A DNA stretch of 64,000 nt. Source: Paragordius varius. Taxonomy: Eukaryota > Nematomorpha. This document shows, piece by piece, positions 12,572 to 24,248 of this stretch (within the stretch, counting starts at the first letter, position 1; each line of letters opens with the position of its first letter). The DNA is taken from contig OZ176056.1 of assembly GCA_964247055.1 (NCBI GenBank), forward strand, positions 4,216,001 to 4,280,000. The letters are read 5' to 3'. The position numbers were made by a program, and so were the translations under genes. The notes under the pieces were generated by a model, which saw nothing but the letters and a program-made list of their open reading frames with translations, was not told the origin of the DNA and searched no databases.

Positions 12572-13314
12572 ATAAAATAATTAATTTAAGGTATTTTTCA
12601 GAATATATATTGGTTTTTGCCATTGATTTTAATTTTATCAAGTTTTGAGCCAATTTAAGTACATCGGTGGCAAAAAACCTAAACCAAAAATTAAGTCAAA
12701 ATGCTATTTTGACAAAATGGAAAATAGATAAACGTTATATTTTTAAAATTACAGCAGGTTCGTTACCCAATTCACTCCATTTCTTTAACTAAATATTAGA
12801 ATTATTTTACAACAATCGGAATTACAAACGATATTTGGATCAAGTTTAACAAATTCTTCCTAATTATTTACGCGAAAAGCTCTTCGATAAAAAATCTAAT
12901 ATTCTATTAAAAATATATTATTTATTATTCGAAACAATATTGGTTACATAGATTCATTACTACCAAAATATTATATAAAATTTTCCCCCCACAAATTACG
13001 GATAAAAACCATAAAGAGATATGATTTATTATATATATTTGGAACTCGCAAACATAGATGCCATAATTAAAATGTACCCATTATTCTAAACAAGTATTTT
13101 ATGGCATGTACAAATATAATTAATTAACAGGTCTGATTAAACATTAGCACAAAATCGGAAACATTTTTTATGAATGAAATGGATCAAGGATATGATGGCG
13201 GAAAAAGGGACAATAAAATGATCAACATATGTGGATTATTACGAAACATTATTTAATATCTATGATCACATATGAATTTTAAAACAGTGCATTCATACTA
13301 ATTTATTCTTTATT

Positions 13315-16186
13315 AGGGGAAAAATAGATTTAAAAAATTATTTTTGTGGACTTTGTTTTTTGAAATAAATGGCATTTTACGGTTGCGGGTAAAAAGATGG
13401 CCTAAATAAAAAAAGCGTGACGACTATGTTCGGCGCAATCAAAAATAAAACAAATATCATATTTGAAATTGTTTGGTCCAACACGTTCTCCAAAAAATTG
13501 TCTCAAAGACACGATTTTTGTGGACTTCTGTTTTCAAAAAAACCCTTTTTCACACGGGGTGGGCCCGAACTGGGGGCCTATTTCAAAAAAGGGCGAAGCG
13601 GGGCATTCATTAATGATTATATTTTTTCGATGTTTAGATTTGAACGGGTCTACCGGTTTTCCGGTACCAGATCACAAAGCCAGCATTTTCCATTTTTATA
13701 AATATATAGATTATCATAAACAATGTTTTATTATCCATATATTTTTTAACATCCTATACATATGATAGATACTCCTTACTCAGCAGCTATCATCAAAGAA
13801 ACGCTTGACTAAAATTTTTGCCTTTTAACAGGGAATACAAAAAATCCTTATTGAAGTTTTACAGTCTCTTACCTTGGGCAAAAAATTACAATCAAAAAAA
13901 ATTTTTGTGGACTGTTTTTTGAAAAAAATGGCATTTTACGGGGTAGCGGGTATATAGAGGGCCTAAATCAAAAAAGCGAGTCGACTATGTTCGATGCGAT
14001 CAAAAATAAGTAAACAAAAATCATATTTGAACACGTTCTCACGAAAATTGTCTCAACCTGTTTTTTACACAGGATAGGCCCCAACTGGGAGCCTAATTCA
14101 AAAAAAAGGGCGAAGCTGTTGTCGGGACATTAATTAATGATTATATTTTTTCGATATTTGGATTTGATTGGGTTCACCGGTTTTTCGGAAACAGATCACA
14201 AAGCCACATGATGAATCAGTTTTTATCGGGTAGCTCTTACCCAGCAGCTATCATCAAAGAAACGCTTGACTAAGTATTTTGACTTTTATCAGGGAATACG
14301 TGGAATCCATTTTGAATTTTTACGATCTCATACCTAGGGGGAAAAATAGATTTAAAAAAAATTATTTTTGTGGACTGTTTTTTGAAAAAAAATGGCATTT
14401 TAAGGGGGGAGCGGGTAAAAAGAGGGCCTAAAAAGAGCGAGACGACTATGTTCGGCGAGATCAAAAATAAGTAAACAAAAATCATATTTGAAATTGAATG
14501 CTCCAACACGTTCTCCGGAAAATTGTCTCAACCTGTTTTTGACACGGGGTGGGCCCGAACTGGGTGCCTATTTCAAAAAAATGGCGAAGCTTTTGTCGAG
14601 GCATTCATTAATGATTATATTTTTTTGATGTTTGGATTTGAATGGGTCTACCGGTTTACCGGTACCAGATCACAAAGCCAGCATTTTCCATTTTAATATA
14701 ATATGTAGATTACCATAAATAATGTTTTATTATCCATAGATTTTTTAACATCCTATACATATGAATACTCCATACTCAGCAGCTATCATCAAAGAAACGC
14801 ACTTAAATTTTTGTCTTTTTACAGGGAATTTGAAAAATCCATACTGAATTTTTACTCATACCTAGGGCGAAAAATAGATTTGAAAAATTATTTTTGTGGA
14901 CTTTGCTTTGATTTTTAATGGCATTTTACGGGGGGAGTGGGTAAAAAGATGGACCAAATCAAAAAAGTGAGTCGACTATGTTCGGCGCGATCAAAAATAA
15001 GCAAACAAAAATCATATTTAAAATTGAATGGTCCAACACGTTCTCAAGCAAATTGTTTCAACCTGTTTTTACACGGGGTAAGCCCGAACTGGGGCACTAA
15101 TTCAACAAAAGGGCGAAGCTATTGTCGGGACATTTATTAATGATTATATTTATACGATATTTGGATTTTATTGGGTTCTCCGGTTTTCCGGAAACAGATA
15201 ACAAATCCACATGATCAATCAGTTTTTAGCGGGTAGCTCCTTACCCAGCAGCTATCATCAAAGAAACGCACTAAAATTTTTGTCTTTTTACAGGGAATTT
15301 GAAAAATCATTACTGAATTTTTACTCATACCTAGGGCGAAAAATAGATTTGAAAAATTATTTTTGTGGACTTTGCTTTGATTTTTGAAAAAAATGGCATT
15401 TTACGGGGGGAGTGGGTAAAAAGATGGACCAAATCAAAAAAGTGAGTCGACTATGTTCGGCGCGATCAAAAATAGGTAAACAAAAATCATATTTAAAATT
15501 GAATGGTCCAACACGTTCTCAAGCAAATTGTTTCAACCTGTTTTTACACGGGGTAGGCCCGAACTGGGGCACTAATTCAACAAAAGAGCGAAGCTATTGT
15601 CGGGACATTTATTAATGATTATATTTATACGATATTTGGATTTTATTGGGTTCTCCGGTTTTCCGGAAACAGATAACAAATCCACATGATCAATCAGTTT
15701 TTAGCGGGTAGCTCCTTACCCAGCAGCTATCATCAAAGAAACGCTTGACTAAAATTTTTGACTTTTATCAGGGAATACGTGGAATCCATATTGAATTTTT
15801 ACGGTCTCATACCTAGGGCGAAAAATAGATTTAAAAAATAATTTTTGTGGACTGTTTTTTGATAAAAATGGCATTTTACGGGGGAAGCGGGTAAAAGATG
15901 GGCTAAATCAAAAAAGTGAGTCGACTATGTTCGGCGCGATCAAAAATAAGTAAACAAAAATCATATTTAAAATTGAATGGTCCAACACGTTCTCCGGAAA
16001 ATTGTCTCAACCTGTTTTTCACACGGGGTGGGCCCGAACTGGGTGCCTATTTCAAAAAAGGGCGAAGCTATTGTCGGGGCATTCATTAATGATTATATTT
16101 TTTCGATCTTTGGATTTGAATGGGTGTAGCGGTTTTCCGGTAACAGATCACAAAGCCACCATTTTCCATTTTTATAAATATATAGA
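13315..16186 (-). repeat. Tandem array of Helitron 5'-end modules (A-B-A-B-B-A)
   Basis: Six related units of about 460-560 bp start near 13321, 13880, 14341, 14871, 15341 and 15821, marked by the string TTTTTGTGGACT. The string CATCAAAGAAACGC recurs at about 13791, 14252, 14787, 15257 and 15731. Units of type A (first, third and last) end in the reverse complement of the Helitron start TCTATATATTTATAAAAATG (5' end at 13710, a degraded one near 14707, and 16186). Type B units end in CACATGAT-x-AATCAGTTTTT. The two central B units are nearly identical. Short open frames inside (for example 14937-15140 and 15412-15615) are repeat translations, not genes. No Helitron 3' terminus is present. Confidence 0.8.
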
Positions 16187-17610
16187 TTATATAATGTTTT
16201 TCCATTAACTTGAAAATACCATAAAATACGCTTCTATAAAATTTAGCTAAAAAATTAATTTGACAACGGGCCATGACTTATTTTCAAGCTCAATCACTTG
16301 GATTATGGATTATGTGGAAACATAGGTTTAAGGGAGGTGATTAAGTTTTTGAAGCGGGAATATCGGAAATGTTTATCATCATGATGAATAACTTTCTACG
16401 CGATTTATATACAAGTCTTATTAGAAAGTTTTGTTTAAATAATTTATATTCGTGTAATTTATGAATACAGTAAATGAATTTAGAAATGACGATAAGGGCT
16501 AGACTTTGGCCAAATGATAGATTTGGGATACTAAAACCGGACGATTGATATATTTGATAAATATAATTTTGATAATAAAATATATACACATTTAAAAATA
16601 AACTAATAATGTTTAATTGTTTTTCTCCTATCTATTCCTTGATGGCTATTAGATGTGGCTGTCTGATCTTCAGATATACGGTTTGCTAACTGATTCAATG
16701 TTATCTATCGCTTTTATATGCTTTCCTTAAACCATACAAAGATATACCAAACTTCAGTATCATAAATATGTGGCAGAGATACATGTCTAAAATAAACTAA
16801 TTAAAATATTCGAAAAATTTCTGATCATATTATGATTTAGAATGGTTTCAATTGAGAATATAAAATATTTGTATGACACATTCTAAATTTTGAAAAGACA
16901 TATCAGTAGGTATTATATTTGAAGAACATAATATTTAAAAAGTATTGCCTGTATAATAGCACAAAGTCCCCTTTCAGAATCGGTATATCCCATATACATA
17001 TGATAAAAAATGACTTATTTATCTGCCTAGTATTTCTTGCCTAAATTTATAAAAATAAAGCACTTAAACGTTATAATCTTTAGTAAGCATATGCCCGAAT
17101 AATTTTTTTGATACATGTTTAAAATTTCCATACTTCTACGCTAATGTTTTCAGATTCCGAAAATTCTTTCTAGTAGGATCAAAAATTCCATCTCAACAGG
17201 ATGAGCTCAATCACCTTGATTGATATTCCATGTTATTGAGCCGGTCAACAGGTTTATTCACATGGGCCTAAATATGCATTCATCAAAAACGTTTAATTGA
17301 TGTCATAATTTAGCATATAATTAAGCAATCTCAACGTTTCTTCGTTTATTTTAAGATTCGAGTTTAATTTAAATAACTGAAATATAACGCGTAGATACAT
17401 CAAATTCAAATTTTATAAAAATATTGATCTTTTTAAATATAATATACAAAATAATATTTGAAAAGAAATTAGCTGGCATCAAATATAATTGGCATCTTGT
17501 GCACAATTTTTTCAATACTTAATATAAAGCAATTGCCACAAAAATGCTAACAACTTTTTCAAATTACTCACTACCAAATGCTCCATAAAAATCCTAATTC
17601 AGAAGTATAT

Positions 17611-17872
17611 TATACCATTTGCACTTCAAATTCACCCTTGTACATACAATTCAAATGCGCTAACAATTCATATATACCCTTGAACAAATCACATTCACCC
17701 TTAAAATAAATTATGTGTTTTTAAGCTATAACTTAAATGAATTTTCCTTTTTAAAATAAAAAATATATGTAATTTATAATATTCAATTACAAATAATTTA
17801 AGGAAATTTGTATTGCTCGGTGAATTTGAATTTTTCGAGGGTGTTAAATTGTTTTTTAGGTGTAAATATATA
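17611..17872. mobile_element. Palindromic MITE, AATTCACCC family (copy 2)
   Basis: It begins TATACCATTTGCACTTC with units like AAATTCACCCTTG, and the right side has the reverse-complement unit GAGGGTGTTAAATT. It sits at the position matching the copy at 4623 in block A. Confidence 0.55.
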
Positions 17873-18173
17873 TGCAGTTATTACCATAAAAATGGGGAGC
17901 TATTATAAATCTCTCGTGCAAAATCAATATCACTAGGAGAATCTATAAATATTTAAATTTCAATATATACATGAGATTTTGTGCACTCTTTAATCAGATC
18001 TCTTAACTTCTTGGTTGGATGAGCATGCCATAAAATACCTCTTTAAGAATGTTGGCACAGTTAAATTAATGTAATCTAGGCGTTTATTTGCCACTGTCCT
18101 ATCATAGATTTCAATTTAAATCCTACATTTATGGTTTTTTTACCCAAGAAAATTTTTTATTTACAGTATGCAT

Positions 18174-18326
18174 TTTAATGGTTGCTTATTTTACACTATA
18201 GTTTGGCAATTTGTTCTCAAAACAATAGTTAGTGGAAAAAACTATTACTTCCTTTCTTTTTCCATACGCTCATGTGCAAATTTCCCAATTATAGTGTGAA
18301 ATAAGCAACCATTAAAATGCATACTG
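18174..18326. mobile_element. Mariner-like MITE (copy 2)
   Basis: CAGTATGCATTTTAATGG to its reverse complement, TA on both sides, 153 bp. It is the block B counterpart of the MITE at 5063, with a slightly shorter centre. Confidence 0.85.
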
Positions 18327-18937
18327 TATTGAAGTAATAAAACTTAAAATTTATTAAAAAATACACCAATAGTATCTTGTTACGTTTGTGTCTAAAATCT
18401 TATTTTATTTCCAATTTAATAGTCCACAATCTAATAATAGATTCTATTTGAGACTGGAGTGAATTGAGTAACGAACCTTCCCAATATGAGAAATACCAAT
18501 CTAGTTTATAATGCTATTTTCGAATTCATTCATAGCATAAAACATGGACATAAACAACATACATTTTTTTTAAATTCATAGATTTGTGGTTAGACCACTT
18601 AGTATAATAAAAAATATTTCATTATTTTTGAAAAGTATTTTTTTGTAGCCGGAATCGGAAATTGTTTTTTCTATGCACAGATACGGTATAGAGCAAAACA
18701 AAAAGACTATTATTTAAAGTTAAAAGGCTTAATTCAATGATCGATGTTTAATACTAACCGTTAAAGACAAATTTTAATATGAACATAAGTGTCAAAACTG
18801 GTATAAAAGAAAAACAGTAATAAATATCCTGTTTTATAAAATATATAACATTTATTTATTAATTTATAATTCATTTATTATATATGCCATAACAAACTAA
18901 ACAGAAAAAATTAGGCTCTTATTTTCTATCATGCAAT

Positions 18938-19326
18938 TTAATAAACGGGTCTGTAAGGGTTAGTAATAGGTGGTCTGCGAGTAGGTCTCGTTGTTCTGCG
19001 AGTCCTTCGAGTTCTCCTAGTTCTAGGGGGTTTTGTGGGCCTGGTACCTCGAGTCACGGGTGGTGGATTACATCGGCAGGTTGGACATCCAAATTCATCC
19101 AAAACGTTTCCATATTGACAAAATATGGTACATACCGGACCACAATCAGGCGGATACACTATATGAAAAGGTTAAAGAATTTTTATAATTTACATCATAT
19201 TTCTTCTTGTTTAACAAAAGTTTAAATTCTAATTAAACTCAAAATTTGTATATGAACTCTACCAGGGGCAGAATAAAAATGTATTGCCAACACGAAGGAA
19301 ATGGATATTAATATAAATTTACGCAT
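18938..19326 (-). CDS. Secreted antistasin-like peptide with Arg/Thr/Pro-rich tail, gene 3
   Basis: Minus strand: exon 1 is 19326-19263 and exon 2 is 19158-18938, with a 104-nt GT-AG phase-1 intron, giving 94 residues. Signal peptide MRKFILIS... to FYSAP. Domain: CGPVCTIFCQYGNVLDEFGC then PTCRC, with all six cysteines. The tail is longer than in the other copies by an additional run of RTRRTRR steps and ends NPYRPVY. It faces away from gene 4 and lies just beyond the end of block B, in the opposite orientation to its paralogues, so it arose by inversion or by a separate duplication. It is the most diverged exon 2 of the four, differing at TIFCQ and PTCRC. Confidence 0.83.
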
Positions 19327-19421
19327 AATAAATTCCTTAATACAATAATGAATAATTTCTAAAGAGGGGGGGGGATAGTTTTGAAAATTTAATATTTTGA
19401 TAATTTTACAATTTCGTGTCG

Positions 19422-19429
19422 TATTTATA
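19422..19429 (-). promoter_or_regulatory. TATA box of antistasin-like gene 3
   Basis: On the minus strand TATAAATA, in the context GCTATAAATACGACACGA, lies 103 bp before the ATG. The context is identical to that of gene 1 over most of its length. Confidence 0.65.
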
Positions 19430-19547
19430 GCTTTTGTACATGGCTGATTCACTATATATAGAAAGGTTAGATATTGTTTTAAAGGTAAAGTGTAATAGAA
19501 ACTACTATTTAGCAAATGTGGATAACTTTATACAAAAGTGGTCGAGT

Positions 19548-19840
19548 ACGAGGTCCAAGGGTCGCATGCGGCCATCCAATAAAATTTATGCAGATATTTT
19601 AAAAATACCAAATGAAATTTAATTAAATTATTATAAAATTGTCAAAATTGATGTAAAACTGATAGAACGAACGAATACGTCTTTTCAAATCCTCGTAATA
19701 AACTAGCATTAGTTGTAATAAATAGTAATTTTTTACAGACTTAAGTTTGGAATCAATAAATGTTCGTTTTTTTGAAAGTAAACCGACAGATTTTTTAGTC
19801 CTAAATGCGGCCCACAAACCCTTTGTGTTGTTTAATCTAA
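19548..19840. mobile_element. Fossil MITE with GGCCGCATG ends
   Basis: CCAAGGGTCGCATGCGGCC at the left and AATGCGGCCCACAAACCC at the right resemble the ends of the elements at 36137-36343 and 48101-48306. It lies between gene 3 and the orphan exon. Boundaries are approximate. Confidence 0.4.
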
Positions 19841-19875
19841 AATATCTTATTTTTAATATCTGAATTTCATACCAC

Positions 19876-19942
19876 CCCTGGCGGATAAAGAAGTGATGGC
19901 CAGCACCGACAATAAAAGGAATATTAATATAAATTTACGCAT
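19876..19942 (-). pseudogene. Orphan signal-peptide exon of the antistasin-like family
   Basis: On the minus strand an open 67-nt exon starts ATGCGTAAATTTATATTAAT, as in gene 3, and encodes MRKFILIF, a hydrophobic stretch and LSAR, followed by a phase-1 GT. The phase and layout equal exon 1 of the four genes. No antistasin-like exon follows before gene 3's own exon 1. It may be a decayed gene, or an alternative first exon that could splice in phase to gene 3 exon 2 about 0.7 kb away. Its promoter is also preserved. Confidence 0.6.
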
Positions 19943-20043
19943 GATGAATGTTATTATTATAAATATGATTAAATATCGAACAAGTGTACGACAAAAGAGT
20001 TTTGAACAGAAAAATGATTTGATAGTTTTACGATTGTGTGTCG

Positions 20044-20147
20044 TATTTATACATTTCCACTCTTTAAAGGTTACTCAAAGCGAAATATATGCAGATTAGT
20101 ACTAATTAGCCAAATATGGTAAATTAGTTGAATAATACTCAAGGTTT
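20044..20147 (-). promoter_or_regulatory. Promoter remnant of the orphan exon
   Basis: On the minus strand the box AAACCTTGAGTATTATTCAA (20147-20128) and TATAAATA (20051-20044) keep the order seen before genes 1 and 2. The TATA box is 109 bp before the orphan ATG. Confidence 0.5.
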
Positions 20148-20391
20148 AAATCCTTAATTTATCTTTTATTACCAATTAGACTCTCAATTAATTAATTTGG
20201 ACAAAATCTATAATATTAATTTCTAGTTACAATTATTTCGGTAAAATAAACTAATTGTTTATATGCTAGACCAGAAGTGAAATTTATAACATATTTTTAT
20301 GTAAATTAACAATTTTAACCTTTGTTAACATAACAATATTTTAATATATTTTTTGAGAAGTGCGCATGACCAAATTAAAATATGATGTGAG

Positions 20392-21782
20392 TAGAGTTGT
20401 GATTTTGACCCCCTTTTTTTGAAAAAGGGGGTCAGACCTAGGTCGGACCTAGGTCCGACCTAGGTCATATCATATGTTATTGCCAATAATAAATAACTAC
20501 ATACATAAATAATTGATTGAATCACATAAAAAAGGTTTTTACATAAAGTATATATTTTTTAAAATTATATTTTCACCAATTCTGATAAAAAATTAACGAT
20601 CTTTCCTGGAATCATACATAAAGACTTATAAAAAGTTTCAAATCACAGAAAGCTAAGAGCAACGAGAAAATATGGATTTATTGAAACCTATTTATGCTCT
20701 AATTATGTATAGATTGTGTAAGTTCATGAACTTAACGTTAACGAATGGTTCAAAGTTTTTAATACTTTGAAATTTTTTATACGATTTATTAGATTTAATA
20801 TATAACCGTGCTCACTACATTTAAAATTTCAGTAATCTTATTAAGTTTAATATATTCTTTGATCAAGTTATTTAAAATATGACATTGGCATCCATGCCAT
20901 ATTATATTAGGATATTCTTTACTAATCCAATTTTCAGCAGCCTTCATGTTCGCTGCATTATCGGTCACAATGGCATTAATTTTTTAAATTTTGTATTTCG
21001 TTTATAATTGGTTATATTATGTTATAGATATATTCGGCAGTCTTACTATAATAAGATGTGTCAATAGTTAATAAAAAATGATTTTTGGGATCCTTTAATA
21101 AATAATATTAATTTGCTCCCTACGAATATTGATAAAGGGATCGATTTTTAATGAATATTTTTTTACATATTCCAATAACTTCTATTTTTATATTTCATAA
21201 GATGTATCTAGTAATTTATTAGAAATCTGTTTTCTATTTGGAATAGCATAATTAGGTTTAAACTATGAATGAAACTCCGTAAATATTTATTTTCAACTAT
21301 GTTAAGAGTTGAGGATGTAAAAATAAATTTTGCTGAATGTTTCTGGCTATTTTCACTTGAAAACAGAAATTTTTATGACTAAAATTAAGAAACTAAATAA
21401 TTAGCTTGCTTTCGACCATCACCTTCTGTCATATAATTTATTTCGTGAACTTCTTTTACATGTTTCTTCATTCGGTATTTATTTAAATATATATATAGTG
21501 TAATTGCATTTCTTGCATGTAACTTGAATTTTTTTAATCGAAAATTTCCACAAGGCTGATTTCATATGATTTAGGAAGAAAAGATGTGTCTCATATGATA
21601 TTTAAAACAAAATAATACATATTTAGATAATATAAGGTTTTGTTTTACTAAAAATCGTAAAATTAAGAAAATAAAAAATTAAAAAAAAATAAAAAAATGA
21701 CCTAGGTCATTTTTATTCGTGGTCATGACCATGGTCATGACCTAGGTCATGACCCTAGGTCTGACTAATGGGCACAACCCTA
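20392..21782 (-). mobile_element. hAT element with perfect 8-bp target duplication
   Basis: Termini are TAGAGTTGTG and CACAACCCTA, with GATGTGAG directly repeated outside both ends (20384-20391 and 21783-21790). Both subterminal regions carry clusters of the palindrome GACCTAGGTC and its variants. At 1391 bp it is much shorter than an autonomous hAT element, so it is internally deleted. Confidence 0.9.
20815..21545 (-). pseudogene. hAT transposase remnant inside the element
   Basis: Read on the minus strand, a zinc-finger-like CKKCNY...KKHVKEVH stretch near 21530-21440 (BED type) is followed further down by TIDTSYYSKTAEY and then TDNAANMKAAENW with GCQCHILNNL (about 20985-20830), the RNase-H-like core block of hAT transposases. 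Stops and frameshifts separate the blocks and no dimerisation domain is present, so it cannot encode an active enzyme. Confidence 0.75.
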
Positions 21783-24154
21783 GATGTGAGTACAATTGTT
21801 AAATCATCACTTTTTATAGGTACATGGATCAGATCGATTTAACTACAAAAATTAGTAATAGTGTCTCTTTGTCACCTTTTTTTATATTATGGTTTAGCTT
21901 AAAATGGTTTCAAACAGTTATAACGGTTGTGAGATGCTAATCCCGTCTTCATCAGTAACGGTCTTAAAAAGGCAATCATATTCTATAACGAAAAATTAGA
22001 ATATATTTGATGCTTACAATTTACTTGCAAAATTTGTTAATTAACTTCCATCATTATTTTGTTCTTCTGAATAAACAAAATGAAATATTTTTAAAACCCC
22101 AAAATATAGTATGACGATTAAATATAAGCCTTTTTTGATACTATAAATCACACAAAAAATATATTATAAAATCCTATTAAAAACAAAATTTAAAAATAAA
22201 GATCAATTAACATCAGCTGTGCCCTATCACGCGTCCTGTAGTTGCAAACAATTTTTAACAAGAAAATGTGGATACGATTAGCATTAGGCCCATAAAAGAA
22301 TATGATTTTAAATACTAATACCCTTACTAACTTGCGATTTTTAATAAAAATACGGTTTATTTCAACATAATTGCATATATAACACAAGGTGTCTAATTAG
22401 GAGATAATGAAAAAAATTTATTTTGGTTTTTAAATTAACCCAAAACAACTATTGAATTTATATAGTCTCAATCGGTTTCCAATAATAAAAGTCATGTTAT
22501 TTTAATATGGTGGCGCATTTAAAATAAGGTAAGGCCCTAATTATGGGTTGATTTAAAGCTCTTGACTAATTGGCTTTTACGATTGATGTTTAAAACCGTA
22601 ATAGATTTTTCGCTAAATTCCTTGCCAGTTATTATCTAGTCGAGTATTTTGCTTTGTGTGATCCCACCTAGTGGTTTATTTAATATCAGCACTCATTTAT
22701 AATTGTTGCCAGAAAAAGCTAAAATCAAAAAATTCATATGATCTCATAACTTGGGCGATAATTATCTTAAAGCTATGTTCTTTCTGTGGCTTTGTATTTA
22801 CAGAGGGTGGAGATTAATTTGAAAGCGCACTATTTATCTTATAACTTGGTCCAAGATTATCTAAAAACGCACGTTATTCGCATTCTAAAGGGGATGACGC
22901 CCAGCGATTAACTTAAAAAAGCCCTTGATTTAAATTTTACTTCTCAATAATAATTAAAAATTGGTCTTATAGCTTTTGACAAAATTAGTTTTGATACCAC
23001 GTATATGGTGTCGTTATTTAAACGTAAGGTCCCGGACTAAAGTTTTTGCCTTTTATGGGGAATACTTAAAATTACTATTGATTCGTTATACATCCAAAAA
23101 TATTTTTTAAGAGTGTGATTTACTGGATAGAGGGGCTAAAATGTGCTTTAGTCAAATGGGTCGGTTATAAAAATAAAAAATATATTGAATTTAACTGCAT
23201 GTTTATTAAATTGTTTTAGAGACTACACCTATATTTCATTTCATATTATAAAAAATGACTATAGGCTAAACACAGATTTAAGATTGAATGAGGTTTTTAC
23301 ATGAAAATAAATCATTGAAAATTTACTTTTTAATTCCATAATGAGGAATACACATAGCTACCGAATATTTTTAAGATTTTCAAACATTTTAGTTTTTATA
23401 TTATTTTAGTTATCATTTTTTGAGCATAGAAATGGGTTAGAAAGGGTTATAAATTAAAATTTTACCATACTTATATGTATGGAAAATTACTTGGGTATAA
23501 AAGAGAAACCAAATTTTCTCAATAAGTAAGATATTGATTTAACAGACTGTGGCCCTTGTAAAAATTAGAACCCAATAAATTATAGAAGCGCTTTTAATTC
23601 AAAAAATTAGAAATTTATGCGTCAGCTAAAGAGTTCACGTGGACCTATAATCTGCATTTGAAATATATAACTAGAATTTAGTTTAGAACATAATCGATAT
23701 AATTTAAAGAAAAAAATGTGATTAGAAATATGAGCTAAATTTAGCATTTTCATAAGCATTTAATTATGGGTGGTGTTATATAACATAGGAAAAAAGAAAA
23801 TATTTTAAGTAACCTTTTCAGAAGCATAAATAACATAGTGAAAATAGAATTGTTTTATAATATTACCAATTAACTCGGCTTACAAGTTTAAGCAAAATTA
23901 TATTATATCTTTTATAACTGGTAACAGGCATTAATAATATATTTAGTCTGGTGTTGACACCAAATTTACTTTAATCATATGGATCAATTATATTTTTTTG
24001 TATAAAACAGTAGATTAATTAATACGATAAAAAATTAATATAATTAACGAATTTGAATAAATTTATTATATAGTTAGCATAATAGTTTAGTTAAAGACCG
24101 AGGACATTTTACTTAATTGTTATACTCTTTAACAAAAAACAAAATTGAAAAACG
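21783..24154. other. Intergenic stretch, no gene seen
   Basis: AT-rich, with no coding signal. The part at about 22480-23170 is less AT-rich and contains weak copies of the Helitron internal repeat. Confidence 0.5.
22480..23170 (-). mobile_element. Probable Helitron remnant
   Basis: Phrases such as GACTAAAGTTTTTGCCTTTT near 23035 and GGGGAATACTTAAAATTACT correspond to the internal repeat of the array at 13.3-16.2 kb in the same orientation. No termini were found. Tentative. Confidence 0.35.
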
Positions 24155-24162
24155 TATAAATA
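24155..24162 (+). promoter_or_regulatory. TATA box of antistasin-like gene 4
   Basis: TATAAATA followed by CAGCA, 94 bp before the ATG. The upstream CCTTGAGTA box seen in genes 1 and 2 was not found here. Confidence 0.6.
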
Positions 24163-24248
24163 CAGCAAATGCAGATATACCCGCATCAAAAACACTTTCT
24201 TTTCAAAAATATTATATTTGTTCTTCCATCACAATAATTTTAGTTAAA

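Larger units (their letters stand above)
10221..18750 (+). repeat. Segmental duplication, block B (paralogous to 1-5662)
   Basis: It carries antistasin-like gene 2 and is collinear with block A. It is longer because of about 500 bp around 12080-12600 and the Helitron-derived array at 13315-16186. It lacks the foldback element of block A. The MITEs at 17611 and 18174 occupy the same relative places as those at 4623 and 5063, so they predate the duplication. Confidence 0.85.

Noticed and set aside
13417-15615. Several 67-100-codon frames in the tandem array
   Set aside because: They recur with the repeat unit and match no protein family; they are translations of Helitron non-coding DNA.
13315-16186. 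Repeats considered as a CRISPR array
   Set aside because: Units are 460-560 bp and related throughout, with no short repeat/unique spacer pattern. The genome is eukaryotic.
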